A stretch of DNA of 53,707 nucleotides from a bacterium. GTDB taxonomy: Bacteria > Actinomycetota > Acidimicrobiia > Spongiisociales > Spongiisociaceae. Below are positions 43,757 to 53,707 of this stretch, in pieces. Each line of letters opens with the position of its first letter. Position 1 is the stretch's first letter. The DNA lies in NCBI GenBank assembly GCA_028820935.1, contig JAPPHZ010000019.1:18586-72292 (forward strand), written 5' to 3'. Both the position numbers and the translations under genes were made by a program. The notes beneath the pieces are model-generated. The model had not been told where the DNA came from. It made no database searches and saw nothing but the letters and a program-made list of their open reading frames with translations.

Positions 43757-44452
43757 CTACACCGGAATCGCTGCCGCGGCGAGGGCCGCTAGGTCGGGGA
43801 CGACGAGATCGGCGACGGCATCGGTTCGCCGCGTCGCGCCTCCCTGGCCGGCACGGTTGACCCATACCGACGAGATGCCCAGCTGGTTTGCCGGCCCAAT
43901 GTCGTGGAAGAGGCTTTCGGCCACGTGCAGCCACGCCCGTTTGCCGACCGCCATACGGGCTGCGGCTAGCTCGAAGTTGTTGAGGCTGGGCTTGTAGCTG
44001 CGAGCCTGCTGAGCGGTCACCACCACGTCGAAGTCCACGTCCAGCGCCCGGGCCGTGCCTTCGAAGAGGTCGTCGTCCACGTTGGAGATCACCGCGAGCC
44101 TGTAGCGCGCCTGCAACGCATCCAGGGCGCTGTTGACATCACCGAACACCGGCCAGCCGGGCAAGGAGTCCGCCAGAGCGTCCTTCTCCGACCCCGCGCA
44201 CCGGAAGCCCAGTTCCGTTGCGATCATCGCCATCACGTTGCGCAGCACATGCCGATACTCCAGAAACGTCTGCGAGTCCTGCGCCCGGGGCTCCAAGTCC
44301 GCGTACAGGGCCAGAATCTCGGCCCTGGATCTCCGCATCCCGTGAGACTCCAGCACCTCGCCGACAGCCGCGCATATGCCGGACTCCCAATCGACCAAGG
44401 TCCCGTAACAGTCGAAGCTGACCCACTCGAACCCGCCGAATTCCAGTGTCAC
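43757..44452 (-). CDS. HAD-superfamily hydrolase, haloacid dehalogenase type II-like
   Basis: 231 residues from GTG. Motif I SFDCYGTLVDWE (nucleophile Asp 14), motif II VISNVDDDLFEG, motif III Lys in ARSYKPSLNNFELA and motif IV VAESLFHDIGPANQLG. This matches the L-2-haloacid dehalogenase branch, whose members are dehalogenases or phosphatases; the region after motif IV (VWVNR) fits the dehalogenase group. Starts 35 bp after the molybdoenzyme gene on the same strand; could be in the same transcript. Substrate unknown. Confidence 0.85.
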   Translation of the reverse strand: MTLEFGGFEWVSFDCYGTLVDWESGICAAVGEVLESHGMRRSRAEILALYADLEPRAQDSQTFLEYRHVLRNVMAMIATELGFRCAGSEKDALADSLPGWPVFGDVNSALDALQARYRLAVISNVDDDLFEGTARALDVDFDVVVTAQQARSYKPSLNNFELAAARMAVGKRAWLHVAESLFHDIGPANQLGISSVWVNRAGQGGATRRTDAVADLVVPDLAALAAAAIPV

Positions 44453-44487
44453 ATCAACCCAGGATCTTCACGGCCGGTAGGTTTCCG

Positions 44488-47226
<2,739 letters not shown>

Positions 47227-47244
47227 GGTGACCTCGGTGCCCGC

Positions 47245-48825
47245 TCATGACAGGGGCACGCTCTGCCCTGCCCTGACGAAGGCGTCATCAGCGAACCAGA
47301 GGCCGACCAGGGCCGCCAGGCCTCCCAACTCGGCCACCCAGAGCGGAACGCCGGTGCCGGCCAGGAAGACCGCTCCCAACACCACGGGTATAGCCACCCC
47401 GATCACCTGGCCTCCGAGCCACCATTCCCTCGCGTGCGCGCCTCTGGTCAGGTGGTACATCGCGGCGGCATGGTTGCGGGTCGGGTGCCGCGAGACGAGT
47501 TCGACCGCTCCGATGACGCCCAGCGCCGCCGCGCCGCCGACGAGGGCCCAGGCGAACGCCCGCTGTACCCCCGGCTCGAGGTCGAAGACCGCAGCCAGCA
47601 GCAGTCCCGCCGCGCCGCCCGCCGTGAAAGCCCCGGCCAGCATGTGCCACAACAGCGTCGGGCTCTGCCAGAGGTCCCGGCCCTCCGCCTGGCCGAACAG
47701 GAAGGCGGTGTAGCCGGCCACGCCAACGCCTACCACTGCCCCCGCCCAGATGAGTACGGGGAGGAAACCGGCGCCGGCCAGCCCGGAGACGAACCAGAGG
47801 CCGAGGATCACGGCGTGCGCGGCCAGGATCCAGGCGCCCTTGACCAGCCACGATCCAGGATTGCCCTTGGTCAGGAGGTAGTAGAACCGGTCGGGTCGTT
47901 TGAGGTCCCAAATCAGCAGGACACCGGTCAGGGCCAGGAAGAGCCCGGCGATCAGAGGAACTCCCCACCGGGCGAAGGCGCTGTCCGTACCCGCGCCCGA
48001 CAGCAACGAGAGCGCCAGGACCATGACGATGCCCGCCGAGATGCCCTTGGTGAGGAAGTAACTCGACACCCTCCAACCCCACGGCATCGGGTGGTCGGTG
48101 TTGTAGACGACCCGCGGTGGCGCCTCCTTCGGGGGTCGTGGCGCCGACGGCTGCCCCTTGCCCCGGCGGCTGCCGCTGCGCCCGGCCGTCGGCGTCAGGT
48201 CCACGGTCATGAACGACGGCGCCGGATCGCTCCAGATACCCCCGTCGCCCGGGTCGACCGCCCCCAACGGATCGATACCCGCCGGCTCGACGCCCTTGTA
48301 CCACAGATTCGGCGCTGTGCCCTGCTCCGGGGACCGCTGGAGCATCCGCTCGGCGTGGACCATTCGCGAGATGGGCGTGGTCGGGTCGTGGACATCGCCC
48401 GAGATGATCGCTCCTTCCGGACACACCACCACGCAGGCGGGCTCCAGCCCGACCTCGACCCTATGCACGCAGTAGTTGCACTTCTGGGCGGTGTTGTCGT
48501 GGGGATCGATGTAGAGCGCGTCGTAGGGGCAGGCCTGCATGCAGCTCTTGCAGCCGATACAGAGGCTGGTGTCGAAGTCGACTATCCCGTCGTCCCGCCG
48601 GAACAGGGCATTGGTGGGACAGATCGATATGCAGGGGGCGTCGGTGCAGTGGTTGCACCGCATGACCGAGAAGGACCGTGTGGTGTCGGGCCAGGTTCCC
48701 TTCTCGATGTACTTGACCCAGGTGCGGTTCACTCCCAGCGGGACATCGTGCTCGGTCTTGCAAGCCACGGTGCAGGCGTGACAGCCGATACACGCCGTCT
48801 GGTCGATGACGAAGCCGTACTGCAA
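47245..48825 (-). CDS. Fused four-cluster ferredoxin subunit and NrfD-type membrane subunit
   Basis: 526 residues from TTG 48825, chosen because GGGAG lies five bases upstream and QYGFVIDQTACIGCHAC begins the conserved part; the frame up to 48915 is unsupported. Residues 1-150 carry 16 Cys in four [4Fe-4S] motifs (12/15/18/22, 57/60/65/69, 89/92/95/99, 116/119/131/135). After a Pro/Arg linker (about 200-245), residues 250-520 form about eight membrane segments of NrfD type, with WDLKRPDRFYYLLTKGNPGSW. It would pass electrons between the molybdoenzyme and the quinone pool. Separate proteins in NrfCD, PsrBC and SoeBC; here one chain. Confidence 0.88.
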   Translation of the reverse strand: MQYGFVIDQTACIGCHACTVACKTEHDVPLGVNRTWVKYIEKGTWPDTTRSFSVMRCNHCTDAPCISICPTNALFRRDDGIVDFDTSLCIGCKSCMQACPYDALYIDPHDNTAQKCNYCVHRVEVGLEPACVVVCPEGAIISGDVHDPTTPISRMVHAERMLQRSPEQGTAPNLWYKGVEPAGIDPLGAVDPGDGGIWSDPAPSFMTVDLTPTAGRSGSRRGKGQPSAPRPPKEAPPRVVYNTDHPMPWGWRVSSYFLTKGISAGIVMVLALSLLSGAGTDSAFARWGVPLIAGLFLALTGVLLIWDLKRPDRFYYLLTKGNPGSWLVKGAWILAAHAVILGLWFVSGLAGAGFLPVLIWAGAVVGVGVAGYTAFLFGQAEGRDLWQSPTLLWHMLAGAFTAGGAAGLLLAAVFDLEPGVQRAFAWALVGGAAALGVIGAVELVSRHPTRNHAAAMYHLTRGAHAREWWLGGQVIGVAIPVVLGAVFLAGTGVPLWVAELGGLAALVGLWFADDAFVRAGQSVPLS

Positions 48826-48985
48826 GGCACTCCCTCTATACCTGGACCGCGGGCGCAACCCCGGCCCTGCAAGGGTAATCCGCTTCGGAGTGCCGGACGC
48901 TCTATACCGGGACACCGCCCGGGCGATACGTGTCTGGGCCGCGATTCGCCCTCAGGCTTACCGACACTTGGTCGGATAACGCGTG

Positions 48986-48991
48986 TAACGT
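48986..48991 (+). promoter_or_regulatory. -10 box TAACGT before the ABC exporter operon
   Basis: Last T is 10 nt before ATG 49001, with no ribosome binding site; fits a very short or absent leader. Confidence 0.4.
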
Positions 48992-49000
48992 TCTGCGACC

Positions 49001-49924
49001 ATGCAACCCCTGGTAGAAGCCACCGACCTGACAAAGCGATTCGGCGACTTCACCGCAGTCGACGCGATCGGCTTCTCCGTCGCCTCGGGAGAGGTGTTCG
49101 GCTTCCTCGGTCCCAACGGTGCGGGCAAGAGCTCCACCATGCGGATGATCGGCGCCGTCTCGCCCGTGACGTCCGGACGGCTGCGCGTGTTCGGTCTCGA
49201 TCCGGCTACCGACGGCCGGCACATCCGGTCCCGGCTGGGGGTGGTACCCCAGGACGACTCGCTCGACATGGAGTTGAGCGTGGAGGAGAACCTGTACATC
49301 TATGGCCGGTACTACGACATCCCGCGCCGCGAGATCCGTGCCCGGATCGACGAACTGATCGACTTCGCCCAGCTCCGAGAGCGCCGCACCTCGCGGGTGG
49401 ATCCGCTCTCGGGCGGGATGAAGCGGCGCCTCACGATCGCCAGGGGCCTGATCAACCGTCCCGACCTCCTGCTCCTCGACGAGCCGACCACGGGACTCGA
49501 CCCCCAGGCCCGCCACGTGTTGTGGGATCGTCTCTACCGGCTCAAGCAGGACGGGGTTACCCAGATCATCACCACCCACTACATGGACGAGGCCGAGCAG
49601 TTGTGTGATCGGCTGGTGATCATGGACCGGGGCCGCATCGTCGCCGAGGGGTCGCCCCGCGGTCTCATCGAGACCCACGCAACCCGCGAGGTGTTAGAGG
49701 TGCGCTTCCCTGTGGGAGAGTTGGAGCCGGCTGGACCGACGCTCCAGGGGACGGCCGATCGGGTCGAGTTGCTGGCCGATCGGGCACTCCTCTACACCTC
49801 CGATGCCGACTCTGCTCTGGGGGAGGTACACCGGCTCGGTCTCCGGCCGGAGAGCGCGCTGGTGCGCCGCAGCACGCTCGAGGACGTCTTCCTCAAGCTG
49901 ACCGGGCGCACCCTGGTCGACTGA
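49001..49924 (+). CDS. ABC-2 type exporter ATP-binding protein (NodI/DrrA-like)
   Basis: 307 residues. Walker A GFLGPNGAGKSST, Q-loop VVPQDDSLD, signature LSGGMKRRLTIARGL, Walker B LLLLDEPTTGLDPQAR, H-loop TTHYMDEAEQ, and a C-terminal substrate-region extension (about 220-307). First of three exporter genes; the permease gene follows after 13 bp. NodI and daunorubicin-type ATPases are the nearest relatives by pattern; substrate unknown. Confidence 0.94.
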   Translation: MQPLVEATDLTKRFGDFTAVDAIGFSVASGEVFGFLGPNGAGKSSTMRMIGAVSPVTSGRLRVFGLDPATDGRHIRSRLGVVPQDDSLDMELSVEENLYIYGRYYDIPRREIRARIDELIDFAQLRERRTSRVDPLSGGMKRRLTIARGLINRPDLLLLDEPTTGLDPQARHVLWDRLYRLKQDGVTQIITTHYMDEAEQLCDRLVIMDRGRIVAEGSPRGLIETHATREVLEVRFPVGELEPAGPTLQGTADRVELLADRALLYTSDADSALGEVHRLGLRPESALVRRSTLEDVFLKLTGRTLVD

Positions 49925-49937
49925 CGAGGGCCGGCTG

Positions 49938-50717
49938 ATGCAGGTACCGGGAGCGCTGCGAGTCGTCGAGGCGAACGCCATCGCGTACCGGCGGGTCTGG
50001 AAGGGGTCGGCGTTCTCCTCGTTCGTCACCCCGGCCCTGTTCCTGGTGGCGATGGGCCTGGGCCTCGGGTCGCTGGTCGACCGTGGAACGGGCGCCGCCG
50101 CTTTCGAGGACCTCAGCTACGTGGCCTTCCTCGCGCCCGGACTCCTCGTCGCCAGCGCCATGCAGTCCGGAGCGGCCGAGGGATCGTTCCAGGTGATCGC
50201 CGGGATGAAGTGGACCCGCAACTACCACTCGGTGGTCGCCTCGCCGGTCGGCACCGGCGGCCTGGTCGCGGGTCACTTCATCTGGACCGGCCTCCGGGTG
50301 TTGATGGTCTCGGTGATCTTCGGGGCGGTAGCGGCCGCCCTGGGGGCTATCTCGCCGGTAGCCGCCCTGGCCCTGGCGCCCATCGGGATACTCATCGGCC
50401 TGGCCACCGTGGCGCCGATGACCGCCTTCACCGCCAACCGGGAGAACACCGAAGCCCTCACCGCCGTCTTCCGTTTCGGCATCACGCCCATGTACCTCTT
50501 CTCGGGCGCCTTCTTCCCGATCACCCAGCTACCCGGTTGGCTCCAGTCCGTGGCAACGGTGACGCCGTTGTGGCACGCGGTCGAGCTGGCCCGGCGGGTA
50601 GCACTCGGCTACGACTCGGCCCTTCCGGCCTGGCAACACGTCGGGTACCTGGTCCTGATATTCGCCGTGGGGGCTGCCCTCACCCGCCGCCTCTTCTCCC
50701 GGCGGCTGAACGTATGA
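49938..50717 (+). CDS. ABC-2 type exporter permease (first)
   Basis: 259 residues with six membrane segments, ABC-2 (NodJ/DrrB) family: FLAPGLLVASAMQSG after the first helices, AFTANRENTEALTAVFRFGITPMYLFSGAFFPITQLPGWLQ near 165-205. Stop overlaps the next ATG (ATGA), so it is translationally coupled to a second permease; together they would form a heterodimeric channel. Confidence 0.92.
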   Translation: MQVPGALRVVEANAIAYRRVWKGSAFSSFVTPALFLVAMGLGLGSLVDRGTGAAAFEDLSYVAFLAPGLLVASAMQSGAAEGSFQVIAGMKWTRNYHSVVASPVGTGGLVAGHFIWTGLRVLMVSVIFGAVAAALGAISPVAALALAPIGILIGLATVAPMTAFTANRENTEALTAVFRFGITPMYLFSGAFFPITQLPGWLQSVATVTPLWHAVELARRVALGYDSALPAWQHVGYLVLIFAVGAALTRRLFSRRLNV

Positions 50718-51523
50718 CCACCCGCACGCTGGCACTCCGGATCCTGCCGCCTCCGCTGGTGGGGCTGCGCGCCCAGCGCCTGATCGAGCGCAACATGCTC
50801 GTCTACAGGCGGGCGTGGATGATCCTCGTGTCGGGCTTCTTCGAGCCGGTCTTCTACCTGCTCTCGCTCGGGATCGGGATGGGCCGCCTGGTCGGAGAGG
50901 TGGCCGGCCCGGGGGGTACCACCCTCAGCTACGCGGCCTTCGTGGCGCCGGCCCTGCTAGCGGCCTCGGCCATGAACGGAGCGGTGTTGGAGTCGACCAT
51001 CAACATCTTCATCAAGCTCCGGTACGGCAAGATCTACGACGCCATCCTCGCCACCCCCCTCCGCCCGTGGGACATCGCCATCGGGGAGATAACCTGGTCG
51101 TTGATCCGCGGCGTCCTCTATTCGACCGGATTCGTCGTGGTCATGGCGGCGATGGGCCTGGTGGCCACACCGCTGGTGATCCTGGCCATACCGGCGGCGA
51201 CCCTGATCGGCTTCGCCTTCGGAGCGGTCGGCATGGCGGCCTCCACCTTCATGCGTAGCTGGCAGGACTTCGACCTGGTCGTGCTGTTCCTGCTGCCCAT
51301 GTTCCTGTTCAGCGCCACCTTCTACCCGCTCGACGTCTACCCGCCGGCGCTCCGGGCCCTCACCCAACTCTCGCCGCTGTATCACGGGGTCGAGCTCATC
51401 CGGGCTTTCACCCTCCGCTCCTTCGACCTGGGGATCTTGGGCCACGTGGCCTACCTGATCGCGCTCGGATCGGTGGGACTTGTGGTGGCCGGACGGCGGC
51501 TCGGCGCCCTGCTCAACCCGTAG
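50714..51523 (+). CDS. ABC-2 type exporter permease (second)
   Basis: 269 residues; ATG 50714 overlaps the preceding TGA, making the longer frame from 50210 a shadow. Same ABC-2 layout as the first permease: LIERNMLVYRRAWMILVSG, VAPALLAASAMNGAV, FLLPMFLFSATFYPLDVYP and ALTQLSPLYHGVELIRAF. The two permeases are paralogues (about 30% by eye over the core), supporting a heterodimer. Confidence 0.92.
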   Translation: MTTRTLALRILPPPLVGLRAQRLIERNMLVYRRAWMILVSGFFEPVFYLLSLGIGMGRLVGEVAGPGGTTLSYAAFVAPALLAASAMNGAVLESTINIFIKLRYGKIYDAILATPLRPWDIAIGEITWSLIRGVLYSTGFVVVMAAMGLVATPLVILAIPAATLIGFAFGAVGMAASTFMRSWQDFDLVVLFLLPMFLFSATFYPLDVYPPALRALTQLSPLYHGVELIRAFTLRSFDLGILGHVAYLIALGSVGLVVAGRRLGALLNP

Positions 51524-51651
51524 GCAGCGAGGCATCCGGCCGCGTCGGCAACCCCGCAGATCTCCTCGAGCAAGGGCGCCAGAGATGCGACGGTCCGCCG
51601 GTCGGGGGCGCCGGTAGCAACCGGCCGAAGCGACGCGCCCCGGTCCTGTTC

Positions 51652-53707
51652 CTAGGAATCGGGGACCCGGCTCTCGGCGCGGTAGAGGAACGCCGCCATC
51701 TGCGCGCGTAGCGTGTCACGCTCGGGGCAGAACACCGAACCGTCGCCGCAGCCGGCGGTGATCCCCCACGCGGCGAGCCTGGCCACGTGGTCCGCGTACC
51801 ACGCGTCGGAGGGCACATCCGCAAACGCCGGGGCCAGGCCCCGTGCCAGCTTGTAGGCCCGCGACAGGAACACCGCCATCTGCGCGCGGGTCACGGTGCC
51901 ATCGGGACAGAACACGGAACCATCCTTACAGCCCGCCGTGACGCCGAGTTCGGCCAGTCGCTCGATGAACGGCACATGGAACCCCGAGGCTTCCACATCC
52001 GCGAACCTCGACGTCGAGACCGCAGACGGGTCCCTGCCGTCGAGGACGCGCACGATCCACACCGCCGCCGTCTTGCGGTCGATCGCCTCGCCCGGGCAGA
52101 AACCCTGCTCGCACTCGGTACCGGCGAACACACCGAGTGGGCCCAGCGTCGACACCGCCGCGGAGTAGTACACATCACCGGCAACATCACCGAACACACC
52201 CACCGGACCGGCAGCCGGCGCCGGACCGGAAGGACCGCCGCCAGTGCCACCGCCACCACTAGCACCGCCGCTGCTGCTCGGCGTCGACGATGGGCCGGAC
52301 GGCGGCTCCGGACGTTCCTCCGTCACGGCCACCCTCACGTCGAGGTCGGTGGCGTGGTCGGCCGGATCTGTGGCCGTCACCGTGATCTCGTAGATGTTGT
52401 CGCCGCCGTTGTCCCCCGGCGTGGCGTGGTCCGGCGGCTCGCGGAAACGCAGCCGGCCACCGCTGATCGTGAACTGGCCGCTGTCGGCACCCGACCGCGA
52501 CCAGGTGATCGATTGCCGTTCGGGGTCGGTGGCCCGGTAGGTGAAGACAGTCCTGGTCTCGCCGCTCGGGTAGAAGACCACCGCGTCTCCGGTCAGGACC
52601 GGGGGCTCCTCCACGTCGGTGACCGTGATCGTCACCGTGACCGAGGCGGAGGCGAGCGAGGGGTCGGTGGCGGTCACCCGCACCCGGTAGCTCGACCTGG
52701 TCTCGCGATCGAGCGCCGCCTTCGTACTCAGCAGGCCGGTAGCGCGGTTGATGTCGAACAGCGCCGCGTCCGCCCCGCCCAGCGTGTAGGTCAGGGGGTC
52801 GCCGGGGTCGCTGGCCGTGACAGGGTCGCCGATCGCGGTCTCCGGGTCCGTCTTCTCGGCCACGCTGCGCGTGGTGCTCGTGGATTCGAACTCGGGCCGG
52901 CTGTTCTCGGGCGGCGGTGTCCGGACCGGATTGTCCGACTCCACCGTCGTGGTCTTGGTCGTGCCGTGGCGGTCGACGTACGACACATCGAAGCTCAGGT
53001 CCTTGCCGACGTCTTCATCGTCCGGCACGTAGACGGGCGAAGTGGCCTGGGCTGGTAAAACAGCAGCGCGGAACGGTACAGCGGCGAAGGCGCCGGCAGC
53101 CGCGACGACCGGTGAGGCGGTATAGCCGAGGGCCGAGCCGGTCTTGGTGCCATCCGGCAACGTCCACGAGATTTCGGAGATGGTCCCGTCGGGATCGGCC
53201 AGGGTGGCCCGCAATCCGGTGCCCACCTGCGGTTGCAGGTTCGACAGCTGGACGACTCCCGGCTCCTCCACGTTCGTGACGGTGACCGTCACGTCCAGTG
53301 TTCCGGTATGGGTGCCGTCGAAGGCCCGTACCGTCACGTCGTAGACGTTGTTGCCGCCGCTGTCCTGAGGGGCTTCGAAGTCGGGAACGGTGACGAACGA
53401 GAGCTCACCGTCGGTCGAGATCGTGAAGTCGCCGGAATCGCGCCCACCCAGCGACCAGTGGACGATGAACTCCTCCGGGTCGTTGGCCACGTAGGCGCCC
53501 ACCGGCCCGTCGTGATCCTCCTCAACCGTGATCGTGGCTTGGCTGTTCGGAGCGGCGGGTCCGGGCTGGGGCGGCTCGTTCACGTCCGTGACCGTCACCG
53601 TCACATCCAGAGGGGTGCTCTTGCCGGCCGCCGTGGCGGTCACGGTCACCGAATAGACACCCCAGGAGCGGAAATGTCAAGCTGCAGCTCGGTTGGCGGG
53701 TTGTCGG
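51652..53707 (-). CDS. Surface protein with cadherin-like repeats and Cys-containing SLH-like repeats, 5' partial with frameshift
   Basis: The C-terminal 665 residues read without interruption from 53649. Cadherin-like beta repeats come first (VTVTVTDVNEPP, VTVTITVTDVEEPP, NIYEITVTATDPADH), then a Gly/Ser/Pro linker near residues 430-475, then three SLH-like repeats (about 480-665), two with GCxDGSVFCP and RAQMAxFLxRA. The Cys pairs may form disulfides outside the cell. At the window edge a GT dinucleotide appears duplicated near 53656-53660: upstream DNPPTELQLDISAPGV is in another frame, then YSVTVTA follows. Either sequencing/assembly error or real frameshift. Role: adhesion or cell-wall-attached surface layer. 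Confidence 0.85.

Noticed and set aside
47434-49608. 724-residue plus-strand ORF spanning Fe-S/NrfD and ABC ATPase genes
   Set aside because: Crosses two real genes and an intergenic promoter; composition is that of a shadow.

Overview
The window is high-GC bacterial DNA with many GTG/TTG starts, several genes that look leaderless (a TANNNT box about 8 nt before the start codon) and many long antisense shadow frames. These traits, together with a cell-surface protein whose C-terminal SLH-like repeats carry the Cys-containing GC..GSVFCP signature, suggest an actinobacterium, most likely of the Acidimicrobiia type and possibly marine or host-associated. The taxonomic call is inference. Both window edges cut genes: a zinc-binding ABC component on the left and the surface protein on the right.

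Layout. 1-2057: zinc/metal uptake genes (ZnuA-like, ABC-3 permease) and a tiny 33% His metal-binding peptide. 2070-6809: DUF1998 helicase, NYN nuclease, CPBP membrane protease and a translationally coupled HExxH membrane protein. 7280-14136: an FMN 2-hydroxyacid oxidase with a duplicated start region, malate synthase G, a K+-dependent-type pyrophosphatase and a double histidine phosphatase. 14200-15623: a wrecked response regulator/kinase pair and an anchored YceI protein. 16089-19956: a GNAT and an FAD oxidase sharing one symmetric promoter, a remnant of a second oxidase copy with a duplicated structured tail, and queG. 19960-25242: one leftward operon, C45 peptidase-potA-potB-potC-potD.

25563-44452: the accessory core. 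It holds xsc-type sulfoacetaldehyde acetyltransferase, a one-piece sensor kinase/response regulator with a mutated phosphoacceptor, a PhyH dioxygenase, a secreted alpha/beta hydrolase, a DUF4143 ATPase, a second ThDP enzyme, an NCS2 transporter fused to a GHKL/anti-sigma-like domain, an acylating aldehyde dehydrogenase, a PP2C phosphatase, a SucCD-like CoA ligase pair, a VanZ protein and a HAD hydrolase. 44488-48825: a molybdoenzyme without Tat signal and a fused ferredoxin-NrfD protein. 49001-51523: an ABC-2 exporter. 51652-53707: the surface protein.

How they may work together. CoA ligase, acylating dehydrogenase, Xsc and a cytoplasmic-facing molybdoenzyme make a plausible route from a sulfonate (sulfoacetate/sulfoacetaldehyde) to acetyl phosphate and sulfite, with sulfite oxidised to sulfate. 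The 2-hydroxyacid oxidase and malate synthase G would assimilate glycolate through glyoxylate. The C45-pot operon and the FAD oxidase/GNAT pair suggest uptake and processing of polyamine-like or N-acylated amines. The most novel-looking unit is the operon PP2C phosphatase - acylating aldehyde dehydrogenase - NCS2 transporter with a kinase-like tail.
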